Shown here: piece after piece, positions 55,478 to 64,000 of the stretch
Layout of the letters: each line of letters begins with the position of its first letter
How positions within the stretch are numbered: position 1 is the stretch's first letter
Source: Flavobacteriia bacterium
GTDB taxonomy: Bacteria > Bacteroidota > Bacteroidia > Flavobacteriales > Flavobacteriaceae
Length of the DNA: 64,000 nt
Assembly (NCBI GenBank): GCA_004293165.1
Contig: RDYL01000004.1
Span: 124,001-188,000 of the forward strand
Direction: 5' to 3'
Made by a program: the position numbers and the translations under genes
The notes under the pieces: generated by a model
Told to the model about the DNA's origin: nothing
Database searches by the model: none
Seen by the model: the letters and a program-made list of their open reading frames with translations, nothing else

Positions 55478-56530
55478 TTACAAGTTTTCATACCCAATCG
55501 CTAATCCTACAAACTTACTATAACCTTCCATCCCGTCTTTTTGTTGGTTGGCTTTTAGGAAATTATCGTAGAAATATTCAAAAAAGCTATTGATAGGTGT
55601 TTTGTATTGATTCCAGAAGATTTTGTTCTCTTCAAAGTTTTTTAAAACACCTTTGTTGATTTTATCTGCAAAACACTTCGAACTTCCTTCTTGTATAGCT
55701 TCTAAATTATTCAGCGCATATCGCAACGCAAAACTATATGCCGAATATTGGAAATACAAATCCTCATTTTTAGCAGCCGTTACAAATCCGATGAAATTAC
55801 ATTCGCTTTCGTTTCCAATTCCTGTTTGATGCGCCATTTCGTGGCAAGTGGTTAAAGGCGAAGTGTATTTAGGTTTTAAATAATTCACTTGCGCTTCATT
55901 GGTAAACGGATTCAAATAACCACCAAATCCCATATAACTCAAAGGATAACTAAACAACGACGATTTGATACTTTTTACTTCGTAACGGAATTCTTGTAAA
56001 TCACTTGGAATATTTTCATAGCCTTTCAAAGCCAAACTATAAATTTCTTCATCCGAATACGGAATCACAACGGCTAACGAATCATTTTTAGTGATTTGCA
56101 ATTGTAATTCGTTGGTTTTTATCAACATTTTTTCTGCAAACTTTTTTAATTGTTCTGCCGAATATTCCTTTTCAATCTGTAGTTTTTCATGTAACGGAAT
56201 TCGGTAGTAGTTCATTCCCCAAAGAATGTGAAAGAAAAAGTAAAACACCGAAACCCAACTCAATATCGCCAATCCGTTATTTTTCCACTCTTTGAAAAAG
56301 CCAGTTCGGTGCTTCCAAATCCATCGGAATAAAAGTATAATCAGGATAAAATAAAGCACATCACCAAGCGAAAATGGTAACCAACCCAATGCTTTTCTTG
56401 ACAAGAAAGCCAATTTCGGATAAAAACCTTTACTGTACCAGGTTTCTACAAAATCAGGAAATAAACCAATCGTTTTCACTACGATGATTTGGATTATTAA
56501 AAATAGAGGAAGTATGAATTTTCTTTTCAC
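55478..56530 (-). CDS. DUF3810 putative membrane metallopeptidase
   Basis: A 350-residue protein with about three N-terminal membrane helices (starting FILPLFLIIQIIVVKTIGLF) and a periplasmic or cytosolic domain containing TTCHEMAHQTGIGNESECNFIG. That has an HExxH zincin motif (HEMAH) with a downstream glutamate. It matches the Bacteroidota DUF3810 family as I recall it. I chose the GTG at 56530, which gives VKRKFILP as in the family; a longer ORF begins at 56566. Zinc-dependent proteolysis is inferred from the motif alone. Confidence 0.8.
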   Translation of the reverse strand: MKRKFILPLFLIIQIIVVKTIGLFPDFVETWYSKGFYPKLAFLSRKALGWLPFSLGDVLYFILIILLFRWIWKHRTGFFKEWKNNGLAILSWVSVFYFFFHILWGMNYYRIPLHEKLQIEKEYSAEQLKKFAEKMLIKTNELQLQITKNDSLAVVIPYSDEEIYSLALKGYENIPSDLQEFRYEVKSIKSSLFSYPLSYMGFGGYLNPFTNEAQVNYLKPKYTSPLTTCHEMAHQTGIGNESECNFIGFVTAAKNEDLYFQYSAYSFALRYALNNLEAIQEGSSKCFADKINKGVLKNFEENKIFWNQYKTPINSFFEYFYDNFLKANQQKDGMEGYSKFVGLAIGYENL

Positions 56531-56567
56531 AGCGTATTTTAAAACGTAAATATAATCACAAATCAAT

Positions 56568-56596
56568 TTGTAAAGAAATTAAACTTTGTAACTTTG
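56568..56596 (+). promoter_or_regulatory. Promoter for pepD
   Basis: TTG (56568-56570), 18 nt, TAACTTTG (56589-56596), matching the Bacteroidota -33/-7 pattern. The transcript would start near the AACTTGAAAC repeat. Confidence 0.6.
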
Positions 56597-56601
56597 TTAT
56601 C

Positions 56602-56630
56602 TTAAACTTGAAACTTGAAACTTGAAACAA
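56602..56630 (+). repeat. AAACTTGA tandem repeat upstream of pepD
   Basis: Three perfect copies of the 8-nt unit CTTGAAAC (AAACTTGA in another phase) lie between the promoter and the pepD start, as also found before mazG. Confidence 0.7.
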
Positions 56631-56648
56631 AAAAACACAAAAAATATA

Positions 56649-58115
56649 ATGAGCCAAGAAATTAGAAATCTGGAACCAAAGCCACTTTGGAACAAATTTG
56701 CCGATTTGAATGCGGTGCCACGTCCGTCAAAAAAAGAAGAGCGTGTGATTGAATTCATGAAAAACTTCGGAACCAGTTTAGGATTAGAAACGTTTGAAGA
56801 CGAAATCAGAAACGTTATCATTCGCAAACCAGCAACGCCAGGAATGGAAAACCGCAAACCAATTGTTCTTCAAGGACATTTGGATATGGTGCACCAAAAA
56901 AATAACGACACGAATTTTGATTTCGACACACAAGGAATCGATATGTATGTCGATGGTGACTGGGTTCGTGCAAAAGGAACTACGCTTGGTGCCGACAATG
57001 GGTTAGGAGTAGCGATGATTATGGCGATTTTAGAATCTACAGACATCAAACATCCTGCAATTGAGGCTTTGTTTACGATTGATGAAGAAACCGGAATGAC
57101 TGGCGCTTTGAACTTAAAAGGCGGTGTGTTACAAGGTGAAATTTTATTGAATTTAGATACCGAAGAAGATGATGAAATCGATATCGGTTGTGCGGGTGGA
57201 ATTGACGTAACCGCAACAAGAGGTTATAACGAAGAAGAAACGCCAGAAGGTTCTGTGGGTTACACGATTACTGTAAAAGGTTTACAAGGTGGACACTCGG
57301 GAATGGATATTCATAAAGGATTAGGAAATGCTAACAAAATCATGAACCGTTTATTATTTGACGGATTTGAGAATTTTGGATTGCAAATTGCCGAAATTTC
57401 AGGAGGAAGTTTGCGTAATGCGATTCCAAGAGAAAGTGTAGCGAAAGTTATTACTGCTGAAATGTATGACGAAGCGTTTGTTTTTGACATGCAAGAAGTA
57501 ATTGGCGACATCAAAACCGAATTCAAAACAATGGAGCCAAATTTAACGATTGAGATTGTTAAAAGTGATTCAACTCCAGCAAAAGTAATGGATTTAGGCG
57601 TGCAAGAAGGTTTGTTGCGAGCGATTTATGCAGCACACAACGGCGTTTACAGAATGTCGGCTGATATGGAAGACTTGGTGGAAACTTCAAATAATATTGC
57701 AAAAGTAATTGTAAAAGACGGACAAATTTCGATTCAGAATTTAACGCGTTCTTCTGTGGAAAGTTCTAAAATGGATTTAGCAAATGCGCTACGTTCAGCT
57801 TACGAATTGTTTGGTTGCGAAGTTGATTTTGCAGGAAGTTATCCTGGTTGGACACCAAATGTAAACTCTGAAATTTTAGACGTATTGACTTCAATTTACG
57901 AAAAACAAAACGGAGATAAACCAAAAGTAGTCGCGTGTCATGCTGGATTAGAATGTGGAATCTTAGGAACGAACTATCCAAATATGGACATGATTTCTTT
58001 TGGACCAACGATTCACGGAGCACACAGCCCAGATGAAAGAGCATCGATTAAATCGTCTCAGAAATTTTGGAAGTTTGTTTTGGAAATTTTAGAGAATATT
58101 CCAGAGAAGAAATAA
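56649..58115 (+). CDS. pepD: Aminoacyl-histidine dipeptidase (peptidase M20, PepD)
   Basis: A 488-residue cytosolic zinc dipeptidase. Metal-site motifs: VLQGHLDMVHQ (His, Asp), GTTLGADNGLGVAM, TIDEETGMTGA with the catalytic glutamates, LLNLDTEEDDEIDIGCAGG, GGHSGMDIHKGLGNA and the late CHAGLECGILGTNYPNMD, HSPDERA. It hydrolyses Xaa-His and related dipeptides. ATG at 56649 (MSQEIRNLEPKPLW) fits the family. Terminator follows. Confidence 0.96.
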   Translation: MSQEIRNLEPKPLWNKFADLNAVPRPSKKEERVIEFMKNFGTSLGLETFEDEIRNVIIRKPATPGMENRKPIVLQGHLDMVHQKNNDTNFDFDTQGIDMYVDGDWVRAKGTTLGADNGLGVAMIMAILESTDIKHPAIEALFTIDEETGMTGALNLKGGVLQGEILLNLDTEEDDEIDIGCAGGIDVTATRGYNEEETPEGSVGYTITVKGLQGGHSGMDIHKGLGNANKIMNRLLFDGFENFGLQIAEISGGSLRNAIPRESVAKVITAEMYDEAFVFDMQEVIGDIKTEFKTMEPNLTIEIVKSDSTPAKVMDLGVQEGLLRAIYAAHNGVYRMSADMEDLVETSNNIAKVIVKDGQISIQNLTRSSVESSKMDLANALRSAYELFGCEVDFAGSYPGWTPNVNSEILDVLTSIYEKQNGDKPKVVACHAGLECGILGTNYPNMDMISFGPTIHGAHSPDERASIKSSQKFWKFVLEILENIPEKK

Positions 58116-58140
58116 GAGAACAGAAAGTAGAATAAAGAGG

Positions 58141-58170
58141 AAATCCCGATGTGAATCGGGATTTTTTTTG
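58141..58170 (+). terminator. Terminator after pepD
   Basis: AAATCCCGAT - gtga - ATCGGGATTT followed by T residues. Confidence 0.92.
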
Positions 58171-58279
58171 TGCTGGGGCGAGCATCTTACTCGTAACTAT
58201 TTTTTATCAGCTTTACATTGTGTTCACAGGTATGACGCTAGCGATAGCTAGGTAAAGCAAACCGCTGATATAAGCTGGC
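58171..58279. repeat. Palindromic intergenic segment between pepD and the small lipoprotein
   Basis: Contains CGAG-catctta-CTCG and an interrupted inverted repeat ATCAGC/TTTAC with GTAAAGC/GCTGAT. It is more GC-rich than its surroundings and reads like a worn dispersed repeat. Confidence 0.45.
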
Positions 58280-58603
58280 CTATAATTTATGTTTTAGAAT
58301 TACTTTTAAGTTTGTACTGGTTCGATATGTTTTCTCTGGAATATATTTTGGGACTAAACATTTAACCGAATCATTAAACCATTTAGTTTCAAATTCCGTT
58401 CCACCAAATAATTTTCCAGCTATTGTGTCTGTGTAAAGTATTGTGCTATCAGATTTGGATTTGGAGTAAATCGTCGCCACAAAATGTCCAGAATCAATTG
58501 TTTTCTGATTAAGATTTATAAATTCTTCTGGTCTATTTTTTTTGCAACTTTGTAAAAGCAAACACAAAATAATAGTTAAAATTGAATAGTGAAGTATCTT
58601 CAT
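58280..58603 (-). CDS. Small putative lipoprotein
   Basis: A 107-residue protein with a lipoprotein signal (MKILHYSILTIILCLLLQSC, Cys20) and a polar mature part (KKNRPEEFINLNQKTIDSGHFVATIYSKS..). I do not recognise the family. It stands alone; the 203 nt upstream hold no other gene. Confidence 0.6.
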   Translation of the reverse strand: MKILHYSILTIILCLLLQSCKKNRPEEFINLNQKTIDSGHFVATIYSKSKSDSTILYTDTIAGKLFGGTEFETKWFNDSVKCLVPKYIPEKTYRTSTNLKVILKHKL

Positions 58604-58806
58604 TTTCTCTCGTTTTACAATTTTTGTGAGGCTTACTTATAATTTGAAAATATGCTCATTTTTTTTCTGTTTATTTGACCATGTCCAACTGTTTTTTAGT
58701 TAGATATACTCAACTATTGCTGCGTAATAGTTTTAATGAAATCAAATATAATAAAATATTTACAATAACTAAAGCAAAAAAGGCTCACTTTCGTAAACCT
58801 ATTTTT

Positions 58807-59154
58807 TCAATTCCAACATATTCCATTTTTTAAATCGTTATAACTTAACATTTCGTTTCCTTTGTCAATATTCAGTAGCAAGAGCAATTCGTATAATTCT
58901 AATTGGTTAATTAGAATTATAAAATTGCTTTGCAATGTAGGAATAGGGATTTTCTTTTTATAAATGGAGTGTTCGTATTCCTTTTCCCAATAGTCGATAT
59001 CAATGCGTTTTAAGTAGTTTGCAAAGGCAATTAATTCGTCTTCGGTAAGGCTAAAGTTGAGGTTGTTGAAGGTTAATTGGTAATTGCCACAACCTTTCAA
59101 GAAAATCAGCATGCCGTTTTGGGTTTGTTTTAAAATGGAATAATTGCAACACAT
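58807..59154 (-). CDS. Small cytosolic protein (DUF6686-like)
   Basis: A 115-residue protein from the ATG at 59154 (MCCNYSILKQTQNGMLIFLKGCGNYQLTFNNLNFSLTEDEL). The Cys-Cys start and a third Cys in KGCGNYQ suggest possible metal or haem binding. It resembles the family I recall as DUF6686. It begins 4 nt after the stop of the PepSY gene, so it is cotranscribed with iron-uptake genes. A longer ORF to 59217 overlaps the PepSY gene and is not favoured. Confidence 0.65.
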   Translation of the reverse strand: MCCNYSILKQTQNGMLIFLKGCGNYQLTFNNLNFSLTEDELIAFANYLKRIDIDYWEKEYEHSIYKKKIPIPTLQSNFIILINQLELYELLLLLNIDKGNEMLSYNDLKNGICWN

Positions 59155-59158
59155 AGTT

Positions 59159-60331
59159 TTATTTTTTATTTCGTTTTCCCCACCAAATAAAGAATCCGGT
59201 AACTGGTAATGATGCACAAACTAAACTAATAATCAACCCTAAAATCTTGCTCCAAATCCCAAAAATGGCGCCAATGTGAATATCGTAATTTGCAGCAACC
59301 GCTTTTTCACCCAAGTTTTTGTCGTGATGCGAATGTTGATGTAACAATTCTCCTGAATTTTCATCAAAAATCAAACTATGATTCACATGATACGAGTAGG
59401 AGAGTTGCTTCACAAACACATCATAATTCGGATGTTCGTGGTCGTCTAAATGTTCGTAACCAAAATCCAAACTGTATTGAAACGCATCAGGATATAATTC
59501 TTCGACTTTTTTCCCAATTTTATCCAACGTATGCTCGTTTCTTATTTCGATAGGTGCTTTGGTTTGAATGTGCGAAAAATCAGGATACGTTGTGCTTCCG
59601 CCCGAAAATACGAAGTATAAAATCGCTTGAATGAAGAAAAACGCATAAAACAATCCCGTAAAGGCAACCACAAAAGCTAATGACGACACGTAAAATCCTA
59701 AAATGTTGTGCAAATCGTAGTTTTTGCGTTTCCAACTTTTTACGTTTTTCCATTTAAAAGCAAAACGCTGTTTTCTCGCGTTTTTGTTTTTTGGCCACCA
59801 TAAAATAATGCCCGAAATCAGCATGAAAACAAAAATCAATGTTGGAATACCACACACATACGTTCCCCAATCGGTTTTCAGCATAAAACTGAAGTGAATC
59901 GATTTGATGATATTGAAAAAATCAGTTGTTTCATCATAAACACCGCGAATTTCGCCCGTAAACGGATTTACATAAACCGATTTGTAAACAACATATTCTT
60001 TGTAAAAGTTCCAACCTTCCGGATTTCTTTCGTAGTAATAGAAAATGTAGCTTCGACTTTTATCAATAGGAATAGTTACCCAGTGAATGGGATATTTTTC
60101 ATTGGTAAAAGCATCTACTTTTTGCTCTAACACTTTAAGCGAAAGCGGTTTTTTGTTGGCGATATTCGATTCGTGATGATAAATAGCATCTTTTCGAAGG
60201 TAATTGGTGATTTCTTCTTGAAACACATAAATCGCACCCGTAATAGAAATGATAAAAACGATTAAACCCGTCGATAAACCTAACCAGAGATGTAATTTTC
60301 TAATGCCTTTTTTGAAACTTGATTTTTGCAT
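59159..60331 (-). CDS. PepSY-associated TM protein (iron-uptake reductase type)
   Basis: A 390-residue inner-membrane protein with the PepSY_TM layout. The first helix is HLWLGLSTGLIVFIISITGAIYVFQEEI; a periplasmic PepSY-like stretch, GTYVCGIPTLIFVFMLISGIILWWPKN, FKWKNVKSWKRKNYDLHNILGFYVSSLAFVVAFTGLFYAFF and a last helix near GFFIWWGKRNKK follow. Conserved His (HLWLGL, DLHNILG) are typical. Such proteins accompany siderophore receptors and are thought to reduce ferric siderophores. I chose ATG 60331, which lies after the receptor terminator. Confidence 0.88.
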   Translation of the reverse strand: MQKSSFKKGIRKLHLWLGLSTGLIVFIISITGAIYVFQEEITNYLRKDAIYHHESNIANKKPLSLKVLEQKVDAFTNEKYPIHWVTIPIDKSRSYIFYYYERNPEGWNFYKEYVVYKSVYVNPFTGEIRGVYDETTDFFNIIKSIHFSFMLKTDWGTYVCGIPTLIFVFMLISGIILWWPKNKNARKQRFAFKWKNVKSWKRKNYDLHNILGFYVSSLAFVVAFTGLFYAFFFIQAILYFVFSGGSTTYPDFSHIQTKAPIEIRNEHTLDKIGKKVEELYPDAFQYSLDFGYEHLDDHEHPNYDVFVKQLSYSYHVNHSLIFDENSGELLHQHSHHDKNLGEKAVAANYDIHIGAIFGIWSKILGLIISLVCASLPVTGFFIWWGKRNKK

Positions 60332-60341
60332 GTGATTACGA

Positions 60342-60373
60342 TAAAAACTCCCCACCGAAATGAGGAGCTTACT
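60342..60373 (-). terminator. Terminator between the siderophore receptor and PepSY genes
   Basis: Minus-strand CTCCTCA - tttcgg - TGGGGAG (one wobble) followed by T residues. It would reduce but not necessarily prevent readthrough into the PepSY gene. Confidence 0.75.
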
Positions 60374-60395
60374 TTAAACTAAACAGAAAATAAAC

Positions 60396-62540
60396 TTAAA
60401 ATTTGTATGTAACACCAGCCGTAATGCTTCGTAAACGTTGCGGAGTAACGGTTGACCAACCCGAATAATATTTCTCATTCAACATATTATTCAATTTTAA
60501 GGATACGTTAAACTTGTCGTTGTCATACGATAAAGACGAATTTAAAACAGTGTAATCAGGTAAAGCGAAAGTTCCTGTGTTGGCTCTGTTCAAAGTTTTG
60601 TATTCGCTAGCATAGTTGCCACCAAAACCAATTCCGAAACCTTTTAATTGTCCGCTTGTTACGGTATAATTTGCCCAAAAATTTACTAACGTTTCTGGAC
60701 CAGCTTCTTCAGGACGTAAGCATAAATAACCATCGCCAGGAGATTCTTTCGTAACTTCTGCATCATTATGACTAAAACCAGCAATAACGTTTAATCCTTT
60801 AATTGGATTGGCAACGATACTTACTTCAACACCTTTGCTTTCTACTTCACCACCTTGAATGGAGTTGTTGATGTTGTTTGGATCCGTTATTACGCGGTCT
60901 TTCACACGGATGTCATAATAACTTACCGATGCCGAAATAATATCTTTGTACAAACTTGTTTTTAAACCTACTTCAAACTGATTCGCTTGTTCTGGATCAA
61001 ATTCTTTGGTTCTTGGATTGCTTCCTTCTAAATCGGCAACAGTTGTTGGAGCTACGTTTTGGAAACCATTCATGTAATTTCCAAAAACAGAAACTTTATT
61101 TTCAACGATTTGATACACCGCACCAAATTTTGGAGATAAAGCTACTTGACCTTCTGTTTCAACACCATCATATTGTGAAGTTTTTCCGTCGAAATAATCT
61201 AAGCGTAAACTTGCCATCACAGATAATTTATTGGTAACATTTAATACGTCAGAAACGTAAGCACTCATGATTTCTTGGTTGGCTTCGGTATTTCCAGCAA
61301 AGCTTCCCGATAGAAGAGCGTCAGTTCCTGCTTCCGTTAAAATTCCAGTATCGGTGCCATTAACTAAAGAAACCGTACCATTAGCAACCCAACCAGAACC
61401 ACCATTAATCAATCTCGAATTGTAATAATCCAATCCTGCAACCAAACGGTTTCTCATGTTTCCGATTTTGAAATCACCAATGAAATTTTGTTGGATATCG
61501 GTAGTATAGAACGTTCCATCTGCTTTTGAAATATAACGTGTGAATTCATTACCATTTGCCGAATCCCATAAATATTGATAGTATCCATTTGTTTTAGTTG
61601 AACTTTTAGATAAAACCGTTTGCGAAGTCCAATAGTTCGATAGTTTATACAAGGCTTGCATTTGCATATTGAACGAATTGTTGTTCATGGTTAAATCATT
61701 CGAAGTAAAAGATCTTTTGTAGTTTCTGTCAAATAATTCCATTGAATCAAATGAAAGAGGAGCGTAACGACTCAAGAAAATCATGCTCGATTTTGCTGAT
61801 GTATTTTTATAAAATTCTGTGTTTACTAAGAAAGTCAATTTATCACTAACTTCATATTTTAATGAAGGCGCTAAAAAGAAAGCATTTGAAAATCCTGCAT
61901 CTTGGAATGATTCTTCTGTGGTATAAGCTGAATTAATTCGAACAGCGGCTTTCTCATTAAGAGGAAGGTTTACATCTGCGGTAACACGATTGCTGCCATA
62001 CGTTCCGTTGTTGTAGCTGATTTCACCACCAAACATTTGATGCGGTTTTTTACTCACCACATTAATTAATCCACCATACGAAATCACACTACTTCCAAAC
62101 AACGTTCCTGATGGTCCTTTGATAACTTCGATGTTGTCGATGTTAATTGGGTCAACAGTAGTGTTGGTTAATGATGGTAAACCGTTCGTCATCGTAGGTT
62201 GAACTGAAAAACCTCGCATGGAGTAATACTCTGCGCCATCGCCATTTCGACCTGTCGATTCCCAAAGTCTAGTTACACCAGTTGCGTTTTTAAGTGCATC
62301 GTTAAAATTCGTAACCACTTGTTCCTTCAAAAGGTTAGCTGGAATGGAATTGTACACTTGCGGATTTTCGATATCCTTTAAAGGCATTTTAGAAACAGTT
62401 GTACTGCTTTCTTTTTTGTACTTGTTTTCTCTCGTGCCTTCAACGGTAACTTCTTTTAAAACTTTTGTTGAATCCGCTTTTTCTTGACTAAAACCTAGTA
62501 GCGATGACAACAAAAGTGTTGTTAATACTATTTTATTCAT
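60396..62540 (-). CDS. TonB-dependent siderophore receptor
   Basis: A 714-residue outer-membrane receptor: signal peptide MNKIVLTTLLLSSLLGFSQ, TonB-box-like region KEVTVEGTRENKYKKESSTTVSKMPLKDIENPQVYN, plug domain (NFNDALKNATGVTRLWESTGRNGDGAEYYSMRGFSVQPTMTNGLP, IEVIKGPSGTLFGSS), and a 22-strand barrel ending in ...TAGVTYKF. This is the ferric-siderophore type (FhuE/FoxA-like layout). It has a strong promoter with a possible operator and is followed by PepSY and a small Cys protein. Confidence 0.94.
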   Translation of the reverse strand: MNKIVLTTLLLSSLLGFSQEKADSTKVLKEVTVEGTRENKYKKESSTTVSKMPLKDIENPQVYNSIPANLLKEQVVTNFNDALKNATGVTRLWESTGRNGDGAEYYSMRGFSVQPTMTNGLPSLTNTTVDPINIDNIEVIKGPSGTLFGSSVISYGGLINVVSKKPHQMFGGEISYNNGTYGSNRVTADVNLPLNEKAAVRINSAYTTEESFQDAGFSNAFFLAPSLKYEVSDKLTFLVNTEFYKNTSAKSSMIFLSRYAPLSFDSMELFDRNYKRSFTSNDLTMNNNSFNMQMQALYKLSNYWTSQTVLSKSSTKTNGYYQYLWDSANGNEFTRYISKADGTFYTTDIQQNFIGDFKIGNMRNRLVAGLDYYNSRLINGGSGWVANGTVSLVNGTDTGILTEAGTDALLSGSFAGNTEANQEIMSAYVSDVLNVTNKLSVMASLRLDYFDGKTSQYDGVETEGQVALSPKFGAVYQIVENKVSVFGNYMNGFQNVAPTTVADLEGSNPRTKEFDPEQANQFEVGLKTSLYKDIISASVSYYDIRVKDRVITDPNNINNSIQGGEVESKGVEVSIVANPIKGLNVIAGFSHNDAEVTKESPGDGYLCLRPEEAGPETLVNFWANYTVTSGQLKGFGIGFGGNYASEYKTLNRANTGTFALPDYTVLNSSLSYDNDKFNVSLKLNNMLNEKYYSGWSTVTPQRLRSITAGVTYKF

Positions 62541-62570
62541 TTTTATTTAGATTTAATTAAAATAACGTCG

Positions 62571-62600
62571 CAAAAATATTAAGTCGAAATGAAACTACAA
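62571..62600 (-). promoter_or_regulatory. Promoter for the siderophore receptor
   Basis: On the minus strand TTG (62600-62598), 19-nt spacer, TATTTTTG (62578-62571), 30 nt before the ATG, a full Bacteroidota promoter match. Confidence 0.7.
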
Positions 62601-62605
62601 AATTT

Positions 62606-62624
62606 ATTTAGACTTATTTTAAAT
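62606..62624 (-). promoter_or_regulatory. Candidate iron-responsive operator
   Basis: A 19-bp imperfect palindrome starting ATTTA and ending TAAAT (14 of 19 positions symmetric) abuts the -33 element of the siderophore receptor. By position it could bind a Fur-type repressor; this is inference. Confidence 0.35.
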
Positions 62625-62709
62625 AATATTTATAAGGAATTGATTTTCAGGTAAAAACTTTTATTCCGAAGTTTCAGAACTTAAATTTTTAAACTTTAAA
62701 CTAAAATTG

Positions 62710-62717
62710 TAACTTTG
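62710..62717 (+). promoter_or_regulatory. -7 element for prfA
   Basis: TAACTTTG, an exact TAnnTTTG match, 22 nt before the prfA ATG. Confidence 0.55.
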
Positions 62718-62739
62718 CACTCCAAAATAAATAACAGTT

Positions 62740-63813
62740 ATGTTAGATAGATTACAATATGTTAAACAACGTTTCGACGAAATATCAGATTTGATTATTC
62801 AGCCTGATGTGATTGCCGATCAAAAGCGTTATGTACAATTAAACAAAGAATACAAAGACCTAAAAGGTTTGGTTGAAAAGCGTGAAGAATATATAACTCT
62901 TGACGGAAATATAAAAGAAGCAAACGAAATTATAGCTGATGGTTCTGATGCTGAAATGGTTGAAATGGCCAAAATGCAGTTAGACGAAGCGAAAGATCGT
63001 TTGCCTCAATTGGAGGAAGAAATCAAATTTATGTTGATTCCTAAAGATCCAGAAGATGCGAAAAACGTTATGGTGGAAATTCGTGCTGGAACGGGTGGGG
63101 ATGAAGCGTCTATTTTTGCAGGTGATTTATTCCGTATGTACACTAAATATTGTGAAGCAAGAGGTTGGAGAACTTCTGTGGTAGATATTAGTGAAGGAAC
63201 TTCAGGTGGTTTTAAAGAGGTAATTTTTGAAGTTACTGGTGAAGATGTTTACGGAACTTTAAAATTTGAAGCAGGCGTACACCGTGTTCAACGTGTACCT
63301 CAAACAGAAACACAAGGACGTGTGCACACTTCGGCTGCAACGGTAATGGTTTTACCAGAAGCAGAAGAATTTGATGTTCAAATTGATATGAATGATGTTC
63401 GTGTAGACTTTTTCTGTTCGTCTGGTCCTGGTGGTCAGTCGGTAAATACGACGAAGTCTGCGGTTCGTTTAACGCACATTCCAACAGGATTGGTAGCGCA
63501 ATGTCAGGATCAAAAATCGCAACATAAAAATAAAGACAAAGCATTGGATGTACTGCGTTCTCGTTTATACGAAAAAGAATTAGCCATCAAACAAGCGGAA
63601 GATGCAACAAAACGTTCTTCGCAAGTAAGTTCAGGTGACCGTTCAGCAAAAATTAGAACGTATAACTATTCTCAAGGTCGTGTAACCGATCATAGAATTG
63701 GTTTAGACGTTTTTGATATGGATGGTGTGATGAACGGAAAAATTCAAAAATTTGTTGACGAACTTCAGTTGGTTAACAACATGGAGAAATTGAAAGAAAA
63801 CGAAGTGTTCTAA
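62740..63813 (+). CDS. prfA: Peptide chain release factor 1
   Basis: Recognises UAA and UAG stop codons and releases the nascent peptide. The 357-residue protein has an N-terminal helical region, [40 protein letters not shown], the catalytic GGQ in [24 protein letters not shown], and the C-terminal [22 protein letters not shown] segment ([19 protein letters not shown]). Full length for RF1. It is followed by a strong terminator. Confidence 0.97.
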   Translation: MLDRLQYVKQRFDEISDLIIQPDVIADQKRYVQLNKEYKDLKGLVEKREEYITLDGNIKEANEIIADGSDAEMVEMAKMQLDEAKDRLPQLEEEIKFMLIPKDPEDAKNVMVEIRAGTGGDEASIFAGDLFRMYTKYCEARGWRTSVVDISEGTSGGFKEVIFEVTGEDVYGTLKFEAGVHRVQRVPQTETQGRVHTSAATVMVLPEAEEFDVQIDMNDVRVDFFCSSGPGGQSVNTTKSAVRLTHIPTGLVAQCQDQKSQHKNKDKALDVLRSRLYEKELAIKQAEDATKRSSQVSSGDRSAKIRTYNYSQGRVTDHRIGLDVFDMDGVMNGKIQKFVDELQLVNNMEKLKENEVF

Positions 63814-63836
63814 ATTAGGAACTTAATTTATACAAA

Positions 63837-63874
63837 AGATGCCAAGCTAAATAAATAGTTTGGCATCTTTTTTT
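63837..63874 (+). terminator. Terminator after prfA
   Basis: AGATGCCAA (63837-63845) and TTGGCATCT (63860-63868) are 9-bp arms, followed by six T. Upstream A residues would let it work for the convergent minus-strand gene too. Confidence 0.92.
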
Positions 63875-63888
63875 GAATCAATTACTAC

Positions 63889-64000
63889 CTATTCTTTAGC
63901 TTCTGAATTTTCTTCAGATTTTGAACTTATTCTATTTATTTTTAACATCGGAGCAAATTTGAATTTGATTGATGCAATTTTCATGTTGTCTGAATTTGAT
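63889..64000 (-). CDS. C-terminal fragment of a gene cut by the window edge
   Basis: On the minus strand an open frame enters from beyond 64000 and ends in TAG at 63891-63889, encoding about 36 residues ending FAPMLKINRISSKSEENSEAKE. The polar, charged tail is compatible with a real protein end, and the terminator at 63837-63874 is correctly placed for it. Too short to identify. Confidence 0.5.
   Translation of the reverse strand, partial: SNSDNMKIASIKFKFAPMLKINRISSKSEENSEAKE

Noticed and set aside
56597..56857. Minus-strand ORF opposite the start of pepD
   Set aside because: It is an antisense shadow of pepD extended into the tandem repeat region.
60332..60355. Upstream start of the PepSY gene
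   Set aside because: This would lie inside the receptor terminator; the ATG at 60331 gives the family start.

Overview
The window is chromosomal DNA from a low-GC member of the Bacteroidota, almost certainly a Flavobacterium-like species. The evidence is a strongly AT-rich sequence, repeated TAnnTTTG promoter elements, a type IX secretion (T9SS) type B C-terminal domain, fused SecDF, and Bacteroidota families such as DUF5606, DUF3810, OstA-like proteins and SpoT-type Rel. No rRNA, tRNA, CRISPR array, transposase or prophage gene was seen. Most of the window is ordinary core genome, with one accessory surface-glycan locus (about 27.9-36.7 kb) and one isolated TIR-type gene.

Layout. 0-6 kb: a membrane sulfatase/LTA-synthase-like enzyme, dapD, ruvX, def, a DUF5606 protein, mazG and an ABM-fold protein. 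6-7.3 kb: a repeat-rich intergenic stretch and a lone TIR-like nucleotide-binding protein that is a candidate immune effector. 7.3-22.8 kb: minus-strand housekeeping genes, namely a DUF349 protein, aroE, a tandem pair of DedA genes (one frameshifted), a TPR protein, a class III aminotransferase, an OstA-like LPS protein, purA, a Fur-family regulator, a bifunctional (p)ppGpp enzyme and an rRNA/tRNA 2'-O-methyltransferase-like protein. 21.5-27.8 kb: two coupled secreted amidohydrolase genes and a T9SS cargo protein.

27.9-36.7 kb is a polysaccharide locus: a FemAB/GNAT-like acyltransferase, an FdtB-type sugar aminotransferase, a Wzx-like flippase, five glycosyltransferases and an FdtA-type ketoisomerase. 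Together these imply a dTDP-3-amino-3,6-dideoxyhexose (Fuc3N/Qui3N class) in the exported glycan. The RmlA and RmlB steps must be encoded elsewhere. An FtsE-like ATPase is translationally coupled to the last two glycosyltransferases.

37.6-64 kb: a large TPR protein with an outer-membrane barrel partner, small lipoproteins, a GreA-like protein, asnB, gyrB, mdh, secDF, a GldH-like lipoprotein, an ECF sigma factor operon, a DUF3810 putative membrane metalloprotease, pepD, an iron-uptake cluster (TonB siderophore receptor, PepSY protein, small protein) and prfA. A partial gene runs off the right edge.

The most noteworthy non-gene content is several families of small palindromic intergenic repeats. 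One shows a compensatory base change between copies, and another is a regularly spaced array of four hairpins.
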